Assembly (NCBI GenBank): GCA_033032865.1
Contig: JAWHQI010000013.1
Span: 6,200,001-6,264,000 of the forward strand
Length of the DNA: 64,000 bases
Source of the DNA: Dactylorhiza incarnata
Lineage: Eukaryota > Streptophyta > Magnoliopsida > Asparagales > Orchidaceae
Reading direction: 5' to 3'
Of this stretch, positions 32,312 through 42,401 are shown one piece after another; the first letter of the stretch is position 1; every line of letters starts with the position of its first letter. The notes beneath the pieces were generated by a model. The model did no database searches. It had not been told where the DNA came from and saw only the letters and a list, made by a program, of their open reading frames with translations. A program made the translations under genes and the position numbers.

Positions 32312-34096
32312 TTTGTGTTTCTTCTGATGTGGTGAACTGCTTCTGAATATTTCTCTTTCAATTCCTGCACTCTTTAAGCACTGCTAATACAGGTATTTGG
32401 TCCAGCTTAAGGACGTTAAATGAAAGCGCTACTGGGAGACAACCCAGATTCCCTGATTTTGTAGTTTTTTTTCTAACTTCTTTTAGTTCAGCTTTTGTAT
32501 TTGCTTTTGTTGCTTTGAGTTTGTGCTTGCAGGTTTTGTGTTCGATGGTGCGGATGCTGCGGACTTTTCGTGATCATAAACGCCAATCGTCTGGTATGCT
32601 CATTTCTGAGCATTGGGTAACCCTTCCTCCCTTCTTTTAGCTTCAAATTTCTAGATATATCGTTTAGCTTAAGTCTGGGGGAGCGGTTGTTGTTACCCAC
32701 TGTGCACGAGTTGCACCACATACTAGAAGGTTGTATCTTTATTTATCCTAGTCATTATTTTTGTTTTTCATGCTTCACACACCACTTCACCCACTTGAGT
32801 GCGTGTTTATCTTTTTGTCGTTGTTCCGTTTAAACTATTTTGGTCGGAATGTGAAATAGATTGTTAACGTAGGAATTATTATTTGGAGTGCGATGTTGAC
32901 TCATGTAGTGTTCTAGTCACTTCGCATGCTATGGTAGAATGTGAGTAGAACTAGATTTTCTTTATGCATCTAAATTATGTTTAGTATTTCTGCGTAAATT
33001 TAGATTTAATATACTCAAGTGGTGAATTTGTATGAAATTGACGATAACCCGGTGTTGTGTGTGTACGAGTGCTAGTTGTGTGTTGCTCGAGTCGAGAGGA
33101 AGGTTTACCTTTCTCGTGGGCTAAGAACTTGCCCCAAGCGACTCTCGAAGCATGGGTGAGAGCGACTCGTTGAGTCAAGCATGATGTAGGCCACCCTTTG
33201 GCTAGTTTGAGCTTTGTTATTCCATGTCCATTTCATTCACCTTTGCAAGCCTATTTTGTGCCTACCAATCCTTTGTTCAGCTCCTCTTCATCCACCAAAG
33301 CCTGAAGCCTATCCCACGCCCGCAACCAAATTGTTTTTAACTGCGCTCATAATTCTAAACTTGTGTGGAGTGTGGAAACATTGTGTTATGATGGGAAAAT
33401 AACGTCCATCTGCTGATGTTGAACCAACCGGGGGTTACATAAAAGAAGTAAAATATGTAAAAGAAAAAAAAAAGAGTATTTTGAAAAAAAATCCTCCCGA
33501 GCTAAAAACAGAAAATCTGTTGGTATTTGTGAAGTAGGCCGTGTGCACACCTGGTTTTCATGATAAGTCTGGGGGTGTGTCACACGAGCATAGTTTGTTG
33601 GTCTTGTGTGGTGCAGCGTTCCGTTAGCTCACTTGGGTTGCGTAGCCGCCGTGTTTAACTTTGAAATATCATACCGTAACCTAAGCCCCAATTTAATCCT
33701 AAAAGCCCTACTGATTTGACTTGCGAGTTTTCTAGCGCCATGGAGAGAGTGTGACCGGGCAAGCGTATGGTTCACGACGGTGATGGATTTCAGCGGAGTT
33801 ATTCCTAAGCCCCGATCTTTTGCAACACCCGCCTCAGTTTCTCGTCACTTTCATACCGGGCATGATCGTCAAATTCTTCATAATTCACCAACTGAGTATA
33901 ACTAAATCTTTAATTACGCTTTAATACTTATGTAAATTAGTTAGCATAGTTAAACTCTCCTTCTACTAGAATCTCTACTCGCATGCGTTGTTACTTCGCA
34001 CCGTACTCCCTTGTGTAATTCTCTATGTTAACTATCGTTTTCACACTCCGCCAGATTCGTTTGCTCGGGACGCGCAAACAGTTAAGTCTGGAGGTG
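32312..34096 (+). other. E2 3' untranslated region, about 1.8 kb
   Basis: There is no gene. It holds the hairpins CTGGG/CCCAG (32432-32447) and ATGCTCA/TGAGCAT (32596-32613) and purine-tract motifs at 32671, 33565 and 34084. It aligns throughout with the E3 tail and more distantly with the E1 and E4 tails. Confidence 0.85.
34084..34096 (+). promoter_or_regulatory. E2 polypurine tract
   Basis: AAGTCTGGAGGTG abuts the 3' LTR. One A interrupts the G-run found in the E1 and E3 tracts. Confidence 0.75.
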
Positions 34097-35608
34097 TGAT
34101 GAGTCCTGATCATATACACATTTATGGACTCATCCGGGCAATTATTTAGTCATTTCTCCGCACTTTAGCCTTGTTATAGTTTATATTTGATAATCCATGC
34201 TAGGTGCACATCTTGGCCCACTTTGGTGTGATTTTCGTGCTTATTGTCATTAGTAGTATTCATGTGCTGTTAAGTGCCACTTTCAGTGGCTAGATCTGTG
34301 GTTGAGCAGGAATAGGAGTCGTGCAAGTGTTCCCGGTGCAATTCTACACAGGAACACTGCGCACGATCGCCGGTTCTATTGCGCACGACCACTGGTCGTG
34401 CGCCACTGATCGTGTGCACTTAACCCTTTTTCACGAGTTCTGTTTGGTGCAGTGCGCACGACCATCAACGACAGTGCGCACGACCACCGGTCGTGCGCCA
34501 CTGCTCGTGCGCACTTATCATTAAAATTCTGAGTTCAGTTTGCTGTATTGCGCACGACCATCAACGATAGTGCGCACGACCACCGGTCGTGCGCCACTGG
34601 TCGTGCGAACATTTTATTTTATAATTTCGTATCTTGCAGGTTCCACCCAGGCAGTGCGCACGATCGCAGAATTCCAGTGCGCACGACCACTGGGTGTGCG
34701 CCAATGACCGTGCGCAGTATTTAATCCAGCGCCTATTTAAACGCCTGTTGCGATTTTAGGGCGATCGATCACTGGCGGGAGCGGGATTCCTGTTCCGTAC
34801 GCCGCTGATTTCCACCGTGGGACGCCTCCACTTCATCTTCTACGCAAGGGGAAGCCTCCTCCACCCATTCCAAGACTTCCTCCATTGTCCGTGAGTGTTC
34901 TCCATCGTCCGCAAGACTCCAAGCAACCATTCTCTCATTCCGCCCGGTGAGAAGAAGAAGGAACCTGAAGTCGAAGACGACGGAGCTACGTAGGGAGATC
35001 GTGACAGCTCTCTACGCCGGAAGCATAGTCCGCCCGAGTCCGTAGGTAGCCCGACAACCTACCATTCCGGCCGTGAACGGCCGCTAGTCTTCACCATCGG
35101 TTATTTCTTTCCTCTTTCCTCCATTGTACTCTTTGAACCGTGCAATACTCGAATATTGTGATGTTTATTTTGATGGAAATGAATATTTATTTGTTGTTCT
35201 TCATGGTTTGGTGGTGATTCATTCCGCTTTCTCTCACTCACTCGCGCACGCACGCAAGGTGTTTGATCCGCGTTAGCAAGAGCTAACGGCGGTTGTGAAG
35301 AGGTGTTTGCGACCCTCACCCTCTCGCACTTGAGTTCACTTCATCCGCCTCACGAAGTACGGCATCGCGGTCGTTGCATCCACCTCACTTTGCGAAGCGG
35401 TGTTTTCGACCCGCATCTCTTTTGTTGTTGATAAGATTAGGAAAACCAACCAAAAGCCCCATCTTTGTGTTTGTTGAACGCTTGTGTAACAATAATCACT
35501 GCGCGATTCGTTCACCCATCCTGCATTCCTCAAGAGACCGACATCCGGGGAATTTATTCTCCACAATTATTACTTGACAGCGACCGGTGCACTTGCCGAC
35601 ACGCATCA
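34097..35608 (+). repeat. E2 3' LTR
   Basis: 1512 bp, same length as the 5' LTR and about 1% different by eye. It ends CGCATCA and is followed by the duplicated GAATG and the resumed 96-bp array. Confidence 0.97.
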
Positions 35609-35880
35609 GAATGCCCCAGATCGATTCCGCTCCTGGGCTCTCACTGGACGGGGGGTTCAGGTTGATCTCTGGAGAGGCTGGCAAAGTAACAAGGGTTGGT
35701 GCTGGAATGCCCCAGATCGATTCCGCTCCCGGGCTCTCACTAGACGGGGGGTTCAGGTTGATCTCTGGAGAGGCTGGCAAAGTAACAAGGGTTGGTGCTG
35801 GAATGCCCCAGATCAATTCCGCTCCCGGGCTCTCACTAGACGGGGGGTCCAGGTTGATCTCTGGAGGAGCCGGCAAAGTC
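35609..35880 (+). repeat. 96-bp tandem array of G2, right part (about 2.8 copies)
   Basis: The array resumes after E2 and ends in a partial unit near 35880 (CTGGAGGAGCCGGCAAAGTC). Sequence after that is unique to the G2 3' region. Confidence 0.93.
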
Positions 35881-36125
35881 GTGTATAGGTTGAGCAGGTA
35901 AGACAAGAAACTCATGACAGGGGATTCTGGCTCGCGAGTGACCCCAAGAACCGGGCGAGGCGAGAACAGAGGATCACTCGCGCACGAGGATCAGTCACGG
36001 CAGGGTAATAAAGTCGATGGCTCGCAAGGTCACTCGCAAAAGGTATCGAAGCGAATAAGGAAAATGACCCAGGAGGAGTCCGTTCTCGCGACGAACCGCG
36101 GATACCGGAGGGAACCCGCCAGTGG
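35881..36125 (+). other. G2 3' region between array and S3
   Basis: GC-rich sequence dense in CTCGCG and GCGAG, continuing after S3 at 38199. I see no gene in it. Confidence 0.5.
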
Positions 36126-38193
36126 TGTAACACCCCAAAAGTCGTGGTTCAGCGAAGTAGGCGGAGTGGTAGTGCTGCACTTGAAGAAGGCTAAATCTTC
36201 CCTTTCTGCTCTTAGCGCACGATCAGTGGCCTCATCGCGCACGACCAGTGATCGTGCGCCAGCGATCCTGCGTTAATTCAGAAGAGAATCGAGTTCTGTC
36301 TCGGACAATGCGCACGACCATTTTCCTCTTCGCGCACGACCAGTGATCGTGCGCCAGCGATCGTGCGTTAATTCAGAAGAGAATCGAGTTCTGTCTCGGA
36401 CAGTGCGCACGACCATTTTCCTCTTCGCGCACGACCAGTGATCGTGCGCCAGCGATCGTGCGCCCTGTTTATTCTGTTCCGCAATTTTGAGCGGAGAAGA
36501 AGATCGGACCGTCCAAATCTTTTGGAAATTGATCCAACGGCTAGGGGTAGTTGCAGGAGACCTTTAGGGCTGATGAGAGGGGGTTAAACCCTCATATTCT
36601 CTAAGCCATTCTCTCTCCAAACCCTAGAGAAAGAAGGAGGAGCCAAGGAAGAAGAAGGTAGATCCCGCCATTGACGGAGCTCCGGAGCTCCGTTTCGCGA
36701 GCCGTTTCCAGATTTGGAGAGTGCAGCCCGGTGCGGTCGTTTCTCTCCGTGTAGAATCTCGGATCTATGGCGAAAAAGAACGCATCTAGGGTAACGATTC
36801 TTCCTCCTGAACTTTGGACTTGTATTTGTCCTTTCATTCCTCTTTCTATGCTTGCATGAGGAATCCCTTTCACCAAATGGGTGAAGTGTAGGATTTCCTC
36901 AAGTTCTTCGGAACTCCGGGTAGATTGTGTCCGTCCCCGGCATTATTGCATGTAGAAAATCCGGTAGTCGTGCGGATTTAGGCATTTTGTGTGAAGCCTA
37001 TTCGTGGCCGTGAGCCCGAATCGGTGATGCTTGATTTGCGACGTTGCATTTAGGTTAGGCCTAGAATGCATGCCGGAGAATGACTCCGTGAAATCATCTA
37101 TAGCAGTGCGGGAAATAAGTATAGGCGTCTTGTGAAGATGCTAACGAAAGCCCCATGCTTTGAGATTGGTTGAAGGCAAACCTTCACCACGAAATTGATG
37201 CGGAGCGTATTGCACCTCCCTTGTTGAGTATTCGTGAAACCTAGATCCTTGTGAAGGGGTTAGGTGCGTAGCGTATAATTAGTGTAGCACTTGAAAGTGC
37301 TAAACCCTTACGGGCCGAGGCGAAGCCGTACCCGCGTCGTGCGATAGATCGCGACGATTAGAGCACGGGCAAAGCTAAACCGAACCCGTTTCCATGCAGA
37401 TCGGTAAGAGGTCCCTTCCTCAGGAAAGCCGTGTGATCATGGGAGAGGTCGTGGAAGGTGTCATACCTAGACCGACCAAAAGCTCTTGTTTCCACCCAAG
37501 GTTGTGGCCCTTACGGTGGAGTGTTTGTGAAATGGATGTTATGTTAGCCTCATGCGATTGCTTAGGCGGTTGTGGGGAACCTTCGGGTGAACCCAACCAA
37601 CATCATGTGCATACCTAGGTTCCCTTCTTTTGATGCTCAACCTAGAAGATTGATTGTGCTTGAAACCTCACCTCGTGTAGTTGCACTTTCTTTATATTTA
37701 GTACTTGTGCTAGTATGGCTTGCTTGCAGGGTAGAAGCTCCGCCACCCCGGAAAAGGGGTGGGGTCGTTATAATTTGGTCAGCTGTGCTGACCGTTACTT
37801 TATTTGCCACCGCTTGGTGGAATGTTCTTATGCAGGTGCAGGTGAGCCTAGCGGGAAATAGCGGGCGATGGCCCTTTGCAATGTTGGCCCTCGAAGGCCA
37901 GCCCTTTTCCTGTTATTCATGTATGGCCGGCCTGCGTGCCGATGTATGCTTGGAGTTTTGTGCATTGGATGAATGTAAGGCCTTAAGGCCGTAACTCTTA
38001 TTCAGGATACATTCCTATGATAGTGGACAGTTCTATTTGAATGGTTAATTAATGCTTCCGCTTACGTTTTGTACTCTCGTTTAGTTGTTACTTTTCTGGT
38101 TATCACCTTTTAACTCCTAGCTAGTGTGGTTTGTATGGCGTGGGGTCCCGGCCGGACCTGCTGTTATACTCTTCGTACTGGCAGGATGTTACA
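36126..38193 (+). mobile_element. S3, solo LTR in the G2 3' region
   Basis: A 2068-bp insertion, TGTAACACCCC to GGATGTTACA, flanked by AGTGG (36121-36125 and 38194-38198). Ends form a short inverted repeat TGTAACA/TGTTACA. It has no internal repeat of its ends, no primer site and no recognisable protein, so a solo LTR is the best reading. A frame of 140 codons at 37572-37994 has no domain. Near the left end it carries a 95-bp tandem repeat (36215-36470) homologous to the palindromic units in the E1-E3 LTRs. Confidence 0.82.
36215..36470 (+). repeat. 95-bp palindrome-bearing tandem repeat in S3 (about 2.5 units)
   Basis: Units repeat every 95 bp (CGTTAATTCA at 36271 and 36366). Each contains GAGTTCTGTCTCGG, CAGTGCGCACGACCAT (or a one-base variant) and the palindrome CGCACGACCAGTGATCGTGC. 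The E2 LTR unit has GAGTTCTGTTTGG and CAGTGCGCACGACCAT at the same spacing, although the two LTR families otherwise look unrelated. Confidence 0.88.
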
Positions 38194-38198
38194 AGTGG

Positions 38199-38519
38199 CG
38201 AGTGCGAATGAGGTTGGCGAGAGCGACCTAGGTATAATACAATGAGAAAAGGCCGCCGACAAAATAGGGGCGAGCGCGAGCGCTAAATGAAGTTCCACAT
38301 ACACGAACATAAAAAGATAGGGACCTCACGGACACAATGGAAAAGACTGCGTGTGAACCATGAATAAAACATAACACAGAAAAAGATTGACAAAACGTTC
38401 CACTTCATTCCTCAAAAAAGATTACAATTCGGCGGCGGTATCGCCGGAAACAAAAAGAAAAGGAAAACTTTTACATCATTAACAAAAAGAAAAACCAAGG
38501 TGGCTCGCCAGACGGCCCT
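38199..38519. other. G2 3' region downstream of antisense gene B
   Basis: No gene. It may hold the 3' end of the antisense transcript; no poly(A) signal could be assigned with confidence. Confidence 0.4.
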
Positions 38520-40436
38520 TCAACCGCTCTCTCGACCCTCCGCCTCGGAGATGGGCGCGAACAAGTCGGGAACGACTTGCTCCGCGGTGAACTCCATGGC
38601 ATCGGGGATGATCATGCCCGCTCCCTTGAGAATGTCGAGGACAAGCTCCGCGATCTCCATCGACCTCTTGCGGTCGGCTTCCTTCTCTTCCCGCGATTGA
38701 CCGCGAGTCCCAGTTCGCGGAGGAGGAGGAGGTAGCACCGCCGAGGCCAGGTCGTGGACCTGGGCCTTGAGACAAGTATTCTCCAACTCCAAGTCAGCGA
38801 TCCGCGCGTGGAGCTGACTGACGGACGGCGTCCTACAAGAGGTGGGTTAGCGAAAGGAGAGCGAAGCCAAACTGGAAGAGACTTCCACCGAGCAACACTT
38901 ACCATCCCGCCTTGAAGGCTGGCGAGGAGTCCCTCTGACAAGGCCTCTTTCCCCTTAAGCTCCGTGACTTCATCCGCGGACTTCTGAAGCTAGACTTTGA
39001 GCTTCTTGATCTCCCTATCCGCCGTGAGGTACCGACGACCCACCATGTGTGTTAGCTCCATCGCCCGGAACTGGGCTCGCATCGCCTCGTACACGACCCC
39101 TCTCGGCATGAAGGATCGAAAGAGGGAGGCGTCCTCGCGACCATAGAGACCAAAGGCGAGGGCGAACGCCTCACCCCCGGCCTTACCGGCCTCTACCCAA
39201 GAAGGGAGCAGAGAGGAGCAGGCGATCTTGTTCTGATCAGGGTCCCATGCGAGTACCGGTTCGCCTACCGCATCTACCAGCTTCATGTCGAGCCCGAAGT
39301 TGGTATGGCTTGACGGCTTGGGCCGAACGACAACCTCCCCTGGCTCGCCCCCCTCTTTGGCGAGCTCCTGATCCGCAGAAGGAGAGGGGAGGTCGGGCTC
39401 AGACAGGTCCACAACATCCTTCGCCTTGGCAGTAGAGGGAGTCTTCCTGGGTTTCTTCCCCGCCCCCTGCGAAGTAGGCCGGCGTTGGGAGGGAGGACTC
39501 TTCTTTTTCGATGAGGAGCTCGGGACGTCGCGGTAGGCCTCGGCGGCCACGCGCGCGAGCGAGACGGGGGAAAGAGTAGAGGGAGGCGCATGAGGCGGAT
39601 TGAGGGGGAGATCGCGTTCTCCTACAAAGATAACGAGCGTTAGACGATAAAAAGAAAGAGGATTAAGAAAGTGGGCGAGTTCAAGCAAAACCTTCTCCCG
39701 GAAGGACAGGTGGCAGGAGGTCCACTCGCTCTCGGAGGAAGGCGACCTCGAAGTTTTTTCCTTTAATGAACTGATACAGCGCCGCGTCGCAACCACCTAG
39801 CGAGATCGGAGGGCGGTAGGCAGCCTCGTCTCGCTGAATAGGGGTGTAAGAGATGTTGCCGAAGGGACCCTTCACCAGGATGAACTTTTGCGTCCAGTAA
39901 TGAGTTTTGTTCACCGTCTCGCAGACGGTAACATGCTGGCTCGCAAAGTGAGCCATTCCGTCCCTGTTCGCGCGAAATGAGAAGATCATGCAGAAGGCGA
40001 GCAGGCTGAACTCGATCCTCTCCGCCCTGAGGTAACTAGCGAACGCGACCACCACGGCGATCGCGTTCGGCGTCAGCTGGCACGGCAGGACGCCGAAGTA
40101 CTTTAGCACCTGGAAAAGCCGACAAACATTAAGCGCTGTTCGCAAAGCAATTCAGGAAAGCCAAGGATGAGAAATAGATGATACCTGGCGCACTTCCGGC
40201 CAGAGAGGGAGTCGAAACCCATTTTCGAAATGAGCAACAGGAATCGCGAGCTCGTCCGGGTGCGGGTCGCTGAGGGAATCCCTATTGGTAGGACAGCGAG
40301 CCGCGAAACCGGAGTGGATGAACTGGTCAGCGGCGGCCCGATATTCCTCCTTCGTGAGGTTGGCGTAGTAGAAAATGTAGTCGAGGAAAGCCTTGGCGCA
40401 CTTGGCTCGCCCCTCTGTTTCCTCCTCGCCAACCAT
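38520..40436 (-). pseudogene. Antisense gene B of G2, four exons, Transposase_28-like domain
   Basis: A spliced gene on the strand opposite to gag. Exon 1 is 40436-40185, exon 2 40109-39692, exon 3 39621-38903 and exon 4 38832-38520. Introns are 75, 70 and 70 bp with GT...AG ends. Exons 1-2 join in frame at FRLPLWPEVRQ + VLKYFGVLPCQLTPNAI; this block and the following FASYLRAERIEFSL resemble the plant family annotated as putative gypsy-type transposon (Transposase_28). Exons 2-3 also join in frame. Exon 3 is Ser/Lys-rich, then helical; it has one TAG (38990). Exon 4 (VSQLHARIADLELEN, coiled-coil-like) is off by one base at the junction. Antisense genes downstream of pol are known in Tat elements; function is unknown. 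Confidence 0.72.
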
Positions 40437-40560
40437 GGTATGTGATCCGCCGAGTCACGAAGGTCGCGAAAACGAGCTAAAAATCTGCGAGAGAAACAGA
40501 AAGAGAAAGAGCGCGAGGAGGGAACAGTAAATGCGGTGGTTGAAAAGAAAAACGGTCGGC

Positions 40561-40569
40561 TATTTATAG
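40561..40569 (-). promoter_or_regulatory. TATA box of antisense gene B
   Basis: CTATAAATA on the minus strand, about 125 bp upstream of the ATG at 40436. It matches the box of gene A exactly. Confidence 0.65.
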
Positions 40570-40959
40570 GAATAAGGAGGGCGGGAAGAAGCGGAAGCAT
40601 CGTTATCTGCGGATAGCGGATCCGCGCGGTACTCTCCAGCCTCCAGGGATCCAATTCACTCCTTGCGAGTCGGCAACCTGATAAAAGCTTTTCCCCACTG
40701 GCGAGCTAACACTAAAGACAATGAATCATAAGGGAAAGAAGCACGGGAGGGGCGTGAGTGCGAGTAACAGAGATGTAATTCTCATGAGAGCAAACCAAGC
40801 GGGAAAAAGAACGAGATAAAAAGCAAAAAACATGATAATAATAACAGGCTCGCAAGCGAGTCAAAGTACTGTTACTACAGATTCATAAAGATTGTTCGCG
40901 ACCCCTCCTAATAAAGAGGAGGGGGGAAGAAAGACAATAGAAAAGCAATACGAAGAGCC

Positions 40960-41005
40960 TCAATATCGCAACCACTTCCAGCGACCGCGACCCCGGACAC
41001 CAGAG

Positions 41006-41043
<38 letters not shown>

Positions 41044-42203
41044 CGGGTAATGATACTCGCGGAGTGACCTGTTTGCCTGGCCCGTCAGCCGCATGTAGTC
41101 ATCGATGCGAGCAATATACACCCCGGGGGAGGTCGCGTCGCCCTGATCGGTCGGTCGTATCTCAGCAAGAACGCACGTGTTCGCGTCCTCCATCGCGGCG
41201 AACCTTTCTTCATTGGCGAGCCGGTCTAACCGATTCTGCTCGTGTAGATCCCTTAGCAGGGTGGTATGCTTCTGAAATATCTCCGTGACCCGCCTCTTCA
41301 TTCGCTCCGGATCGCTGGGATCCGCCAAAAAGTCAGCGACCTGGCTCGGCGAAGGAGGTGGAGACATCTCCAGCGCTCCAGACTCTGACTCGGAGAGAGG
41401 GGTCGACGGGTTACCTGCGAAGTAGGAATCAGCGACAAGGTGAATAGCAACACTCAGTGACAGCAGTCTAACCTAGTGGAGGAATTGGAGTACTGGGCCG
41501 CTGGCGGGAGGTGCCCGGCTGACCCCGGAATGCCTCAATAAAGGCAGGGGTGAGGGTCGTACCCAGACCAGGGGCGAGCGCGGGTCTGAAGCCAAGTCCA
41601 GGCTCGGCAATCAACGTCCCTCCTGGGCTCCTCTGACCTAAGACGCCGAATCCCGGAGTGGAAATATTCTGATTCGGCATGAAGGGCGAGTTCGCTGGAG
41701 GAGGAACTTGATCCTCTGGCGTCGCGAGGGAAGACACTGCATGAAAAGTAAGTGCGACTTAGCGAGTCAAGGAACGCAAGGGAAAACGAGGTAGTTCGCT
41801 CACCTCGTTGTGAAGGCGAGTCCTGTCTATCAACAACCCTCGTATCCGCAAGAAGAACGTCACCCCCACCCGTAGAGGAGAGACGGATCTCCGCGTTTGG
41901 CCTTCTCGATTCGCTCTCGTCCGGAGGATCATTCTGCGAATAGGATAAATAAAGACGAAAAGGAAGAGCACCAAATAAGCAACTGGGCGATAATACCTGA
42001 GAGGCGCGCTCGTCATCCGGAGAATGCGGCGAAGAGGAAGGACCACCCCCACCAGCCGGGCGCCGGACGGCCTTTGTCGTCCTTAGGGAAGGAGGAGGCG
42101 GAGAGCATCGCGGGGAATTCCAGGAGGCGATGACAGCGGTCTTCCCCTTCTGGGCCGCCTGCGAAGCCTTTAGGCGAGCCAACATCTCGTCCTTTTTCGA
42201 CAT
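40960..42203 (-). CDS. Antisense gene A of G2, intact four-exon gene, 351 residues
   Basis: Exon 1 is 42203-41997, exon 2 41933-41804, exon 3 41736-41473 and exon 4 41414-40960. Introns are 63, 67 and 58 bp, each with GT...AG and a pyrimidine-rich end. Coding lengths 207, 130, 264 and 455 sum to 1056, that is 352 codons with the stop, and every junction keeps the frame with no internal stop. The product starts MSKKDEMLARLKASQAAQ, is Ser/Pro-rich in the middle (PEDQVPPPANSPF), has a charged, probably helical segment (MKRRVTEIFQKHTTLLRDLH) and ends with a poly-proline run and a basic tail. I recognise no domain. Gene B lies 0.5 kb downstream on the same strand. Its integrity inside a defective element is notable. 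Confidence 0.75.
41007..41038 (-). repeat. Run of 32 G (poly-proline codons of gene A)
   Basis: A homopolymer G tract on the plus strand, encoding about eleven prolines in gene A. Its length is likely to vary between copies and may be misread by sequencing; any length not divisible by three would change the tail. Confidence 0.85.
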
Positions 42204-42278
42204 TGCGTTGGGGGCAAGAGACTGAATAAGAAAAGCCAGAGAAAAATAAAGAGTTCAAATGACGACCAAGGAGAGTGG

Positions 42279-42287
42279 TATTTATAG
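42279..42287 (-). promoter_or_regulatory. TATA box of antisense gene A
   Basis: CTATAAATA on the minus strand, 76 bp upstream of the ATG at 42203, a normal spacing for a plant promoter. The following 115 bp reach the second G2 LTR. Confidence 0.7.
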
Positions 42288-42388
42288 TGGTAGGCGTGGG
42301 ACCCACTGAAAGATTCTCGCCACGTCACCGAGGGGCCGACGAATATCAAGGGTTGGATGATTCTTCGCAAGCCTAAAAAGCCTCGCGA

Positions 42389-42401
42389 AGAGCGGGGATT
42401 G
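42389..42401 (+). promoter_or_regulatory. G2 polypurine tract
   Basis: AGAGCGGGGATTG lies immediately before the second LTR, the position of the plus-strand primer. Confidence 0.55.

Larger units (their letters stand above)
28354..35608 (+). mobile_element. E2, non-autonomous Athila element (gag-protease only), complete
   Basis: 7255 bp with two 1512-bp LTRs (28354-29865 and 34097-35608), flanked by GAATG (28349-28353 and 35609-35613) within the 96-bp array of G2. The tRNA-Asp primer site is at 29872-29889. The only gene is an unbroken gag-protease frame; RT, RNase H and integrase are absent. By eye about 17 LTR mismatches indicate a young insertion. LTRs and the 1.8-kb tail are near-copies of E3, but the coding region and the leader after the primer site are different. 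This fits an element moved by proteins of E3-like partners. Confidence 0.95.

Noticed and set aside
37572..37994. 140-codon frame in S3
   Set aside because: No recognisable motif, lies in a solo LTR and uses a weak context.
36126..38193. DNA transposon or MITE because of TGTAACA/TGTTACA ends
   Set aside because: TG...CA ends, 5-bp duplication, 2-kb length and U3-like repeats near one end fit a solo LTR better; no transposase seen.
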